From NCBI RefSeq assembly GCF_030012605.2, contig NZ_CP114055.2: a DNA stretch of 64,000 nt. The stretch is one strand, 5' to 3'. The notes below the pieces were generated by a model. That model was not told where the DNA came from. It ran no database searches and was given only the letters and a program-made list of their open reading frames with translations. Origin of the DNA: Bergeyella_A cardium. GTDB lineage: Bacteria; Bacteroidota; Bacteroidia; Flavobacteriales; Weeksellaceae. Position numbers and translations under genes: made by a program. This document shows positions 50,899 to 59,625 of the stretch, piece after piece. Positions within the stretch are counted from its first letter, which is position 1, and every line of letters begins with the position of its first letter.

Positions 50899-53685
50899 TT
50901 GAATAAAAATCTATTCTATATAGTATTCTCGTTTTTGATTTTCATCTGTAAGGGGCAAAACTACTCCCTTAAAATCCAAGTACAATCTGATGAGGACAGA
51001 AAAGCGATGGCAGATGCTACAATCAACTTAAAGAATACCGTTGAGAGCAGTATTAAGTTCAGTGCCAAAACCCATTCAGAAGGCAAGGCGATAATAGAGA
51101 ATATTCCACAAGGCTCGTACGCGCTTTTAGTCGCTAAAGAAGGTTATAAAACCTATTCTCAGACTATTTCTATCGATAAAAACCTCAGCACAGAGGTCTA
51201 TCTATCTCCAAAGGTGATTAACATTCAAGAGGTGGTCATCACTGCAAAAGAATCTACTGGGCTTAGCAGTACCTCTGTGATAGATAAGAGGGCTATGCAA
51301 CATCTTCAGCCCTCAAGCTTTTCGGATATACTGGAACTTCTCCCTGGTGGCACTACCAAAGACCCCATATTTAACGCCTCTAATAAAATCCGATTAAGAG
51401 AAACGGGCATAAAAGGCGACAATTACAACACCTCATCATTAGGCACTGCCTTTCTTATGGACGGGCACAGAATAAACTCCAATGCCAATATGCAATACAC
51501 CACAGGTAAGGATTTCCAAATCAATCTCTCGTCTGGTTCGGTAGCAAAGCGAAGGGATAATACCCACACAGGAGTAGATATGCGAACCATCTCTACCGAT
51601 CAGATAGAGCGCGTAGAAATCATCAGAGGAATCCCTTCCGTAGAATATGGAGACCTCACCTCTGGCTTGGTAAAAATCATCCGAAAGAAAGGGCACACTC
51701 CCTATACTGGCAGGTTCAAAGCCGATGGCATCAGCAAGCTCTTCGCTATAGGAAAAGGTTTTGAGCTCAATAAAAACTGGAAGCTCAATTTTGATGCAGA
51801 TTATTTAGATGCTATTTCAGACCCTCGAAATTCTTTTGAAAACTTTAAGAGGCTCACCGCATCTGCCCGATCGGAAAAAGTTTGGGAGAATACCCACCGA
51901 AGAATCAGCCTCAATTCCAATATAGACTTCTCCCAGACCATAGATAATGAGAAAGCCGACCCAGACAATGATTTCGGGAGTATAGACAGCTACCGCTCAT
52001 CCAATAAAAACCTCAGCTTTGGAAATCGATTAGAATGGGAATTTCTCGATTCAAAACTCATCAAGAAGATAGAATGGGAGCAATACCTCAGTCAGGACTT
52101 CGACAGAATTGAGCAAACCCGATTTGTGCAGTTAGACCGCCCCACTGCCGTTCCCAATACCCTCACAGAAGGGGTATCCGATGGCGTATTCCTAAAACCT
52201 AAATACATCTCTCATCTCGTGGTAGACGGCAAACCGCTGGATATCCGAACCAAGGTAATGGCAGACTTTGATTTCTCCATTCGCCAGTTTCTCAGCTCCA
52301 CAAAGCTCGGTTCCGAATGGAGCTACTCCAAGAACAACGGCTCTGGGCAAATCTTTGATGTCTTCACCCCACCTACTCCCGATATGGATACCCGAAAAAG
52401 AGCCTACAAAGACATCCCCGCCTACCAAGACCTGTCTTTCTTTATAGAAAACCAGTCCAGCCTTCCTTTCGGGAAGCATTTGGCGAAAGTGGCATTAGGG
52501 CTTAGAGCATCTTCATTGCTAAATCTACCTTCATTATATAAGATGCAAGGGAAATACTATGCAGACCCAAGAATCAGCTTACAGTGGAAGTTTGCCAAGC
52601 TCCCCATACTCGGGAAGGAGCTATCTACCAGCATTACGGCGGGCTATGGGCTTCAAACTAAGTTCCCGACCCTGCTCACCCTCTGTCCAGAGAAGATTTA
52701 TAAGGACTTTACCCAGCTCAATTACTATCACCCCAACCCTGATTACAGGCGGATTAATATCCGTACGCATATCATCAATCCGACCAACTACGACATCAGC
52801 CCCGCTATCAATAAAAAGTTTGAGCTAAGGGCAGATTTCGCCTACGCTGGTACCTCTCTCTCCATTACCTACTTTGATGAGAAGATGAGCACAGGCTTCC
52901 GAAATACATACCTCTACAAGAAAATGGATTTTAGGGAATATGATGCCTCTGGGATAGATTATCACACCATCACCGCTCCCCCAGCTATAGAAAGCCTGCC
53001 TTATAAAGAAATCAGCAGCTTAGAAAAATACACGACCAACTCCAATGGTAGCGAAACCTGGAAGCGAGGAGTAGAATACCAGCTAATGACCAAGAGATTT
53101 CCCTCCATCAAGACGAGATTTACCCTTAATGGTGCTTTCTTTAATACCATCTACCGAAACAGCCTCCCAATTTACCGCGAACCTCAAAAGAAAATCATAG
53201 GAAGTAGCGGACAAGCACAGACCTACCTCGGGCTCTACGAAAGCGTGGAGGGCTATGATATGCAAAACTTCAACTCTAATCTCACGATTGATACCTATCT
53301 GCCCAATCTGGATATGGAAATCTCGCTTTCTCTGCAATTTCTCTGGTTTCATATCAGGCAGGATATGCCCCTTAGCGGTACGCCCATCGCCTATATAGCA
53401 CCAGACGGCTCGGAGCATATCTACACCGAAAAAGACAAGCAAGATGCCCTCCTCCAATGGCTCAACATCAGCTATAACGAAGATGCTTTTAAACGATACA
53501 GAACCCCTTGGTCTATGAGCTCTAACATAAAAGTCTCCAAGACCATTTACAAAAATTACAGGCTGGCAATGTTCGTTAATCATCTCTTTAACTACGACTC
53601 TCCTTACGAGCAAAACGGCATATACCTCAGCAGGAGAGCAAAGGCAAGCCCTTATTTTGGAATGGAACTTAACTTTAAATTTTAA
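50899..53685 (+). CDS. TonB-dependent outer membrane receptor
   Basis: 928 aa, start TTG at 50899, supported by the promoter 19 nt upstream and by a signal peptide (FYIVFSFLIFICKGQ). Residues about 22-105 are a CarboxypepD_reg-like domain; about 110-265 the plug (INIQEVVITAKES, IERVEIIRGIPSVEYGDLTSGLVKI); the rest is a 22-strand-type barrel ending GMELNFKF. The following HmuY-like gene starts 24 bp downstream, so heme or an iron compound is the likely substrate (inference). It heads a run of five genes to 59485. Confidence 0.9.
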   Translation: MNKNLFYIVFSFLIFICKGQNYSLKIQVQSDEDRKAMADATINLKNTVESSIKFSAKTHSEGKAIIENIPQGSYALLVAKEGYKTYSQTISIDKNLSTEVYLSPKVINIQEVVITAKESTGLSSTSVIDKRAMQHLQPSSFSDILELLPGGTTKDPIFNASNKIRLRETGIKGDNYNTSSLGTAFLMDGHRINSNANMQYTTGKDFQINLSSGSVAKRRDNTHTGVDMRTISTDQIERVEIIRGIPSVEYGDLTSGLVKIIRKKGHTPYTGRFKADGISKLFAIGKGFELNKNWKLNFDADYLDAISDPRNSFENFKRLTASARSEKVWENTHRRISLNSNIDFSQTIDNEKADPDNDFGSIDSYRSSNKNLSFGNRLEWEFLDSKLIKKIEWEQYLSQDFDRIEQTRFVQLDRPTAVPNTLTEGVSDGVFLKPKYISHLVVDGKPLDIRTKVMADFDFSIRQFLSSTKLGSEWSYSKNNGSGQIFDVFTPPTPDMDTRKRAYKDIPAYQDLSFFIENQSSLPFGKHLAKVALGLRASSLLNLPSLYKMQGKYYADPRISLQWKFAKLPILGKELSTSITAGYGLQTKFPTLLTLCPEKIYKDFTQLNYYHPNPDYRRINIRTHIINPTNYDISPAINKKFELRADFAYAGTSLSITYFDEKMSTGFRNTYLYKKMDFREYDASGIDYHTITAPPAIESLPYKEISSLEKYTTNSNGSETWKRGVEYQLMTKRFPSIKTRFTLNGAFFNTIYRNSLPIYREPQKKIIGSSGQAQTYLGLYESVEGYDMQNFNSNLTIDTYLPNLDMEISLSLQFLWFHIRQDMPLSGTPIAYIAPDGSEHIYTEKDKQDALLQWLNISYNEDAFKRYRTPWSMSSNIKVSKTIYKNYRLAMFVNHLFNYDSPYEQNGIYLSRRAKASPYFGMELNFKF

Positions 53686-53709
53686 TACTAATTTTTTAAA
53701 TCGTTTTTT

Positions 53710-55026
53710 ATGAAACAGTTTTTTATTATCGCCGCGGCTATGGTATCTGCGCTATGCAATGCCCAATCTAAAACAAAAACCATCGACTTGGGCAAAAAAG
53801 AGAGTGGTGCGAATGACTACTATTACTCCGCCTTCTACACTTTTAATGACAATGAAGCTAAACTCATTGATAACTACACCTGGCATATCGGTTTCTACAC
53901 CAAAGATGCGAGCAAGACAGACATTCGAGTGAATGGCTACGGTAGCAACACCCTCTACTACCCCAAAACAGCAGTAGAGAATATTGAGGATTTCACTACA
54001 AAACCCGATGTAAGAGATAATACTTATAATGATTACATCAACAACCTAGAAAACTGGGGCAGCGGTGGCGCTTTCTCCCAAAATGCAGACCCTGCTGATA
54101 GTAACGACTTCGGGTGGGGAACGAAACAAGCCGATGGCAGCATCAAAGGGAATAAAGTAGTCCTCCTCCAAGACAGAAGAGGGAAATACTACAAAATCAA
54201 AATCGATTTTAAAGACAATGCCCGATACAGCATCTCCTATTCCGTCTATACACGCTCACAAGGAGGCTGGCAACCGACCAAAACCGCTTCCATCCCTGTA
54301 AATACCACAGGGGCTGACTATACCTATTTCAACCTCGAGACCGATTCTACCGTAGGATTCCTCCCAGATGCCGATAAATGGGACCTAATGCTTACCAAAT
54401 ACTACGATAAACTCGAAGTGCCTAACCCTCTTACAGGACCTTACTTCTTCTTCTTTGGTGTGCTCCAAAGCCCAGAAGTTTCTGTAGCCAAAGTAGCAGA
54501 AAATACCCAACTCGATGGCGTATCCGATGCCGATTATAGCACCAAAGCTACCTCCATCGGGCATATCTGGAATACCCTTGATGATGAAAACTACGATGAA
54601 GACATCGCACTAACCGATGATAAATACTTCTTCGTAAAAAACAAAAAAGGGATTTACAGATTAGAGTTCATCTACCTAAGAGATATGTTCAATGGCCACG
54701 AAACCTCGTTTAAAACCGAGCTCCTCAAAGACCTCAGTATGTCTGTTCTCACTGCCAAAGCAGATAGATACAACATCTACCTCGCACAAAACCCAGCGAA
54801 GAACAAAACCCTGGAACTCGTCTTCAACCTGAAAAACCACAGCTCCGAGCCTGTAAAAATCAGTGTATTCTCTATGAGCGGACAGCAAGTGCATCAAGAA
54901 GCCCTCTCCTCTTCCGGGACCTTCTTCACCAAAAAGCTACACTTGCCACAGCTCCCAGCAGGCACCTACATCGTAGCTGTGCAACACAGTGGCCAACAAA
55001 AAACAATTAAGGTAATTCTCCAATAA
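53710..55026 (+). CDS. Secreted protein with two HmuY-like domains and T9SS C-terminal domain
   Basis: 438 aa: signal peptide to CNAQ, then two similar halves. The first (about 22-190) shows KTIDLGKKESGANDYYYSAFYTF, YTWHIGFYTK, NGYG and GKYYKIKIDF. The second (about 195-355) shows YFNLETDSTVGF, DKWDLMLTKYYD, YFFFFGVLQSPEVSVA, IGHIWNTL and YFFVKNKKGIYRLEFIY. Each repeats the HmuY heme-carrier pattern (substrate strand, WD-type motif, GxYYK-type strand). Residues about 370-438 are a type A T9SS sorting domain. It probably captures heme or a siderophore for the receptor upstream. Heme ligands cannot be assigned. Confidence 0.72.
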   Translation: MKQFFIIAAAMVSALCNAQSKTKTIDLGKKESGANDYYYSAFYTFNDNEAKLIDNYTWHIGFYTKDASKTDIRVNGYGSNTLYYPKTAVENIEDFTTKPDVRDNTYNDYINNLENWGSGGAFSQNADPADSNDFGWGTKQADGSIKGNKVVLLQDRRGKYYKIKIDFKDNARYSISYSVYTRSQGGWQPTKTASIPVNTTGADYTYFNLETDSTVGFLPDADKWDLMLTKYYDKLEVPNPLTGPYFFFFGVLQSPEVSVAKVAENTQLDGVSDADYSTKATSIGHIWNTLDDENYDEDIALTDDKYFFVKNKKGIYRLEFIYLRDMFNGHETSFKTELLKDLSMSVLTAKADRYNIYLAQNPAKNKTLELVFNLKNHSSEPVKISVFSMSGQQVHQEALSSSGTFFTKKLHLPQLPAGTYIVAVQHSGQQKTIKVILQ

Positions 55027-55101
55027 CCTTAACCTCTTAGCAGGGGAGGAGATGATTATTTTTAAATATTTCCTCCCTATGCTAATGGGTGGTAAGTACA
55101 T

Positions 55102-55133
55102 CACCTGCAAGGTGCCACGCCAGTGGGTGGGTT
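55102..55133. repeat. REP-like palindromes before the 41-bp array
   Basis: CACCT-GCA-AGGTG (55102-55114), then CCACGCCAGTGGG, preceded by GGTAAGTACAT. Confidence 0.6.
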
Positions 55134-55141
55134 GGAGCTGG

Positions 55142-55408
55142 ATTCACGCGAATTTTCTTCCAATGAGAAAAAAAAGTGGCAAGATTCACGCGTTTCTTCC
55201 TCCAATGAAAAAAATATTGGCAAGATTCACGCGTTTCTTCCTCCAATGAAAAAAATATTGGCAAGATTCACGCGTTTCTTCCTCCAATGAAAAAAATATT
55301 GGCAAGATTCACGCGTTTCTTCCTCCAATGAAAAAAATATTGGCAAGATTCACGCGTTTCTTCCTCCAATGAAAAAAATATTGGCAAGATTCACGCGTTT
55401 CTTCCTCC
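55142..55408. repeat. 41-bp tandem array, seven units
   Basis: Units begin ATTCACGCG at 55142 (diverged, 42 bp), 55184, 55225, 55266, 55307, 55348 and 55389 (partial). Those from 55184 to 55388 are identical. Each includes CCAAT-GAAAAAAAT-ATTGG, a weak hairpin. No spacers. A decayed similar unit lies near 55522 (ATTCTTCCTTCAATGAAGAC). Confidence 0.9.
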
Positions 55409-55409
55409 G

Positions 55410-55500
55410 CACCGTAGCCGGTGAGGCAATTATTTTTAAGAACGCCCCACGCACCGTAGCCGGTGAGGCAATTATTTTAAGTGCTCCCCACGCAGTGGGC
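55410..55500. repeat. REP-like palindromes after the 41-bp array
   Basis: CACCG-TAGC-CGGTG twice (55410-55423 and 55452-55465), each followed by AGGCAATTATTTT, then CCCAC-GCA-GTGGG (55487-55499). Confidence 0.75.
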
Positions 55501-55610
55501 TTAAGTGGAGCTAGAATGTAGCATTCTTCCTTCAATGAAGACTGGATGACGCTAGAATGCAGCAATTCTTGCATTAAATAGAAATTAATAACACCATAAT
55601 CTTTTATCAA

Positions 55611-56816
55611 ATGAAAAAAAATAGAATATATACCGCTCTTGCAATCCTCCTCGCTATTGTAAGCTGCTCACGACAAGAGGGCGACTTCTACACGCCCCTC
55701 TACGAAACCTCCATTATCGCCGAAATGGGGAAAGATGCCCAAGTCTTGAAGTATAATAACCTTAAATTCTCGTTTAGAGAGCTCAATACAGGGCATAGCT
55801 TTAGCCAAGAAACTAACGAAAACCAGCTGAACCTAAAACTAGAAATAGGCACCTATGAAATCGCAGTAGAAGGCTCGGCAGAGATAGAAATCGCAGGCGA
55901 AACCCACACTACCCATCTGAAAGGCTACCTACCGAGCTGCGCCATTACAAATGAAAACACCCAAATCCGCATCGAGCTCCTACGCTCCTCTGGGCAGGAG
56001 GACTTCATCATCTCCGAAATCTTCTTCGCAGGAAGCCTTACGAACGAGGGCAAGCAGTATGACGATGATAAGTACATCCGCCTCTATAACAATACCGACA
56101 AAACCCTCTACGCCGATGGGCTGATGATAAGCCAGTCCGAATTTACCACCGATGATAAGCAAAACTACGAGCCCAACAAGATGAACGAGGCATTTACCGT
56201 AACCGCTATTATAATGATACCCGGCTCGGGGACGGACCACCCCGTAAAACCTGGCGAATACTTCCTCATCGCCGATACAGGGATTAATCATAAGGAGTAT
56301 AATGAGAACTCGCCCGACCTCAGCAAAGCCGATTTTGAATTCTACAAAGAAGGAATGGACGATATAGACGCCCCTAATGTGCCGAACACCCTATCCCTCG
56401 TCTCCGAAATGGTGATGAAGAACCAAGGGAATACCGCATATAGCCTTTCCAGACTGCCGAAAGGAGTCTCCAAAGAAGATTATCTGAAAAATTATACCTA
56501 TAAATACAAATGGACCTATACCTATAACGGCTATGTCTTCAACCTGAGCGAGAAGTCCTACTACATCCCCAATGAGTGGATAGTAGATGCCGTAAACCTC
56601 AGCATCCCTACCGAATTTCAGTGGTTGGTAACGGCGCCGTCATTAGACATCGGCTACACCTACACCGCAAAAACCTACCACGATGACAACCGCTACGGAA
56701 AAAGCGTGAAAAGAAAAACCCTCCACACCGATAGCACAGGCAAAGCAAAGCTGAGAGATACCAATAACTCGTCGGCAGACTTCATGCCGCTGTCTAAGCC
56801 CTCATTATTAGAATAA
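55611..56816 (+). CDS. DUF4876 lipoprotein with lamin-tail-like domain
   Basis: 401 aa lipoprotein (lipobox AIVSC, Cys19). Residues about 30-125 are a beta-sandwich-like region (LKYNNLKFSFRELNTG, YEIAVEGSAEIEIAGE). Residues about 127-270 carry FIISEIFFAGSLTNEGKQYDDDKYIRLYNNTDKTLYADG (in outline), the lamin-tail-like core of DUF4876. Function not established. The downstream barrel gene starts 2 bp after its stop, so the two are tightly coupled. No clear own promoter, so transcription probably reads through the 41-bp array. Confidence 0.72.
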   Translation: MKKNRIYTALAILLAIVSCSRQEGDFYTPLYETSIIAEMGKDAQVLKYNNLKFSFRELNTGHSFSQETNENQLNLKLEIGTYEIAVEGSAEIEIAGETHTTHLKGYLPSCAITNENTQIRIELLRSSGQEDFIISEIFFAGSLTNEGKQYDDDKYIRLYNNTDKTLYADGLMISQSEFTTDDKQNYEPNKMNEAFTVTAIIMIPGSGTDHPVKPGEYFLIADTGINHKEYNENSPDLSKADFEFYKEGMDDIDAPNVPNTLSLVSEMVMKNQGNTAYSLSRLPKGVSKEDYLKNYTYKYKWTYTYNGYVFNLSEKSYYIPNEWIVDAVNLSIPTEFQWLVTAPSLDIGYTYTAKTYHDDNRYGKSVKRKTLHTDSTGKAKLRDTNNSSADFMPLSKPSLLE

Positions 56817-56818
56817 AT

Positions 56819-58321
56819 ATGAAACACAACCTTGCCCTAATGCTGTTTGCTGCCATCTTCTGCCGCGCACAGCAACAAACGGATAGCATCCAAACAAAAA
56901 TCTACGAAAACTACCTCCTCAGGAATAACTGGCTCGGTGCCGCCTACAAAAACCCCGCTCAGCAGTTTCTGAGGAAGGAGATCTCCCTCTCCTCGCTCTC
57001 CACCTCCCTCCAAAAGACCGAGAAAGAGAGGTACGAAGCCCAGAGCGGAAGTGGCGGTAGCCTGTTCTCGGTAGAAACCCAGTCCTACCTCAAGCTCAGC
57101 AGTGCAAATACCGTCTGGGGAGAGGCGCACTACCAGAACGGCGAGCAAAAAGCCATCATCTGGAATGAGACCGCAGATGCCCACCTCCTCTACCCTTACC
57201 TCTCCGCAGATGCCGTAGGAGGTAGCCTGCAAAACGAAGCCTATTCCATCTCTGGCGGGTTTAATAGGGCTAAAGGAAAAACTCAATTCGGCTTAGAAAC
57301 CTCCTACCGAGCCTCCAATCAATACAGAAAAATAGACCCCAGACCGAATAACATTACCTCTGATTTCAGTATTAAGGGAGGATTAGCAAGGGATATTGCG
57401 CGCTACAGCATCGGTGCAGATGCCTTTTACAGACGATATACCCAAAACAACGAAATCAAATTCTATAACAAAATAGGGAATACCGCCATCTATCACCTCA
57501 CAGGCTTGGGGACATTTAACAACCTCCTTGTAGGTAATAAATTAGAAAGCTATTATGACGGACAAGGCTATGGAGCCAGCCTAAGCCTCCTCCCAAAAAA
57601 CCGACAAGGGCTAATGCTCCATCTCGGCTATAAAAATTTTAGTTTTGATAAAGTGATGCCGTCTTTTGCAGACCTCACCGCTTTGTCTATTAACGAAAAC
57701 CATCTGCACGGCGAAGCCTCTTGGCTCTGGGAAAGAAAAAACTCTAATTTTAAGCTCAACCTCGAGGCGAGCATTATCGATAGAGCCGGCACCGAAGGTA
57801 TTTTTGATAACCGCTCTACGAATAACTACATCACGATAGGAAGGCTCAAAAGCTACCTCCACCAGCAGCAGAAATTTAGCCTCTCTACCGATATAGAATA
57901 CCGCACACCGTCATCCGCTTGGTATTTTATGCCTTTCGTAGCCCTCCATTTTTCAAAAGAAAGCTATAAAAAACCGATGATATACCAAGATTTTGAGAGC
58001 TTATACTTCGGGCTACGCTCCCGCTACACCACAATGCTCAATGGCGGACTGCTCAGCATAAGCTACAACCTAAACAACCGCTATGGTTTGGATGCTCGGT
58101 CTCATTTCGGTTATCAATATCCTGTGCAAGCACTTGAAAATGCAGTGAAACATAAGTTCAACCTCCGCTCCCAAAACTATTGGGAAACCGAAACCTCAAT
58201 AAAGTACCATCTGAAACCTATCAAGAAACAGCATATCTTTGCCCAAATCAATTTCTGGCAGCAATACTTCCCAAAAGCGACCAATACAGGCTATCTGCTC
58301 GGCTTGGGAATAGAATTTTAA
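56819..58321 (+). CDS. Outer-membrane barrel protein, DUF6850-like
   Basis: 500 aa with a signal peptide (LALMLFAAIFCRAQQ). It continues as alternating amphipathic strands with a barrel-type end (NTGYLLGLGIEF). The N-terminal NNWLGAAYKNPAQQF resembles the family I know as DUF6850, found beside DUF4876 genes. Probably an outer-membrane pore or a partner of the lipoprotein; its substrate is unknown. Confidence 0.6.
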   Translation: MKHNLALMLFAAIFCRAQQQTDSIQTKIYENYLLRNNWLGAAYKNPAQQFLRKEISLSSLSTSLQKTEKERYEAQSGSGGSLFSVETQSYLKLSSANTVWGEAHYQNGEQKAIIWNETADAHLLYPYLSADAVGGSLQNEAYSISGGFNRAKGKTQFGLETSYRASNQYRKIDPRPNNITSDFSIKGGLARDIARYSIGADAFYRRYTQNNEIKFYNKIGNTAIYHLTGLGTFNNLLVGNKLESYYDGQGYGASLSLLPKNRQGLMLHLGYKNFSFDKVMPSFADLTALSINENHLHGEASWLWERKNSNFKLNLEASIIDRAGTEGIFDNRSTNNYITIGRLKSYLHQQQKFSLSTDIEYRTPSSAWYFMPFVALHFSKESYKKPMIYQDFESLYFGLRSRYTTMLNGGLLSISYNLNNRYGLDARSHFGYQYPVQALENAVKHKFNLRSQNYWETETSIKYHLKPIKKQHIFAQINFWQQYFPKATNTGYLLGLGIEF

Positions 58322-58330
58322 ATCAAAACA

Positions 58331-59485
58331 ATGAAAAAGTTATTATTCACCGTATTCATCCTCTCCATTTTCTATGCTTTCACCGATGGCATAATACCCA
58401 AAACCCATACAGGCACCCCGATACAAGACCTCTCAAAGTACAGACAAATGTATAGCAAGCCGATAAGCCAATGGGAAAAACCACAGATAGATAAAGGCGT
58501 GGAATGGGAAGAATTCTCGCCCATCAGCTTTGATGAAAACTATGAGCAAACGATGGAGCAGCCCCTAATCCTGCTTGGAAAAATGCTTTTCTTTGACCCT
58601 AAACTCTCGGGCTCTAACCAAATCTCTTGTAGCAGCTGCCACGACCCCGAGCTCGGCTGGTCAGACGGGCGCGAACGCTCCTTGGGACACGACCACCTCC
58701 TCGGAAAGCGAAACACCCCCTCCCTCTTTAACACCGCCGATAGGAAATCCTACTTCTGGGACGGGCGTGCAGCTACCCTTGAAGAACAAGCCGACGGCCC
58801 CATCACTACCCTACACGAGATGAATGCCATCCCCAGCGAAATCGTGAAAAAACTAAGCCTTATCCAAGGCTATAAACCGCTTTTTAAAAATGCTTTTGGC
58901 ACAGAGGAAATCACCTACGATAAAATACGAACTGCCCTTGCAGAATTTCAAAAGACCATTAGAAGTACGCCCTCCCGATTTGATAAATTCCTAAACGGAA
59001 ACTACAAAGCACTAACCGATGAGGAAATCTATGGGCTACACCTCTTCCGAACCAAAGCCCGATGTATGAACTGCCACTACGGAAAACACTTCACCGATGA
59101 GAAATTTCACAATATTGGGCTTAGTTTCTACAAACGGGAGCTTCAAGACCTCGGTAGGTATGACATTACCCAAAACCCCGATGATATCGGGCGCTTCCGC
59201 ACACCTACCCTCCGCGACCTGATGATTACAAAACCCTGGATGCACAACGGCCTCGTGGAAGACCTACAAGGCGTAATCAATATGTATAACAGCGGTATGC
59301 TCCCCACCAACCCTACAAAAGAACAAAAAGCCGCAGACCCACTCTACCCCGTAACCGACCCGCTAATGAAACCCCTCGGACTGACAAAAGAGGAATCCCT
59401 CGCTCTACAAGCCTTTATAAAATCCCTAACCAATACCCACTACAAAATGTCCCGACCAGATTTTCCAAGAGCAGGAGGCAATTAG
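58331..59485 (+). CDS. Di-heme cytochrome c peroxidase (CCP/MauG family)
   Basis: 384 aa with an N-terminal hydrophobic export segment. Two c-type heme sites: CSSCH (100-104) and CMNCH (245-249). Around them are FDPKLSGSNQISC, NTPSLFNTADRKSYFWDGR, FRTPTLRDLMITKPWMHNG and GVINMYNSG, as in MauG-like peroxidases. It probably acts in the periplasm; in this locus it could consume peroxide or modify heme or a protein partner (inference). It starts 9 bp after the barrel gene, so it is in the same operon. Its last codons already belong to a heptad array. Confidence 0.88.
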   Translation: MKKLLFTVFILSIFYAFTDGIIPKTHTGTPIQDLSKYRQMYSKPISQWEKPQIDKGVEWEEFSPISFDENYEQTMEQPLILLGKMLFFDPKLSGSNQISCSSCHDPELGWSDGRERSLGHDHLLGKRNTPSLFNTADRKSYFWDGRAATLEEQADGPITTLHEMNAIPSEIVKKLSLIQGYKPLFKNAFGTEEITYDKIRTALAEFQKTIRSTPSRFDKFLNGNYKALTDEEIYGLHLFRTKARCMNCHYGKHFTDEKFHNIGLSFYKRELQDLGRYDITQNPDDIGRFRTPTLRDLMITKPWMHNGLVEDLQGVINMYNSGMLPTNPTKEQKAADPLYPVTDPLMKPLGLTKEESLALQAFIKSLTNTHYKMSRPDFPRAGGN

Positions 59486-59519
59486 CTTCTAGCTAATAGC
59501 TTTTAGCAACTGACAACTG
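59478..59519. repeat. Heptanucleotide array overlapping a stop codon, 6 units
   Basis: GCAATTA, GCTTCTA, GCTAATA, GCTTTTA, GCAACTG, ACAACTG in register; the first two units contain the last codons and TAG of the peroxidase gene. Confidence 0.7.
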
Positions 59520-59538
59520 GCTTATTCTACATATATCC

Positions 59539-59546
59539 TATATTTG
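59539..59546 (+). promoter_or_regulatory. -7 box TATATTTG for the DUF5686 gene
   Basis: TAnnTTTG match about 80 nt before ATG 59626. Confidence 0.5.
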
Positions 59547-59625
59547 TGCAATAAATAACAGTTTTAAATGTTTAATACTGGGTTGAGTTGTCATTAAAGA
59601 GGACTATCAAACATTCAAAAAGAAA

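Noticed and set aside
55052..55249. Small plus-strand ORF (and minus-strand ORFs) across the 41-bp array
   Set aside because: They are products of the repeat; 41 is not a multiple of 3, so frames rotate and no stable protein repeat results. No family resemblance.
55142..55408. 41-bp repeats as a CRISPR array
   Set aside because: The repeats abut without spacers and no cas gene is nearby.
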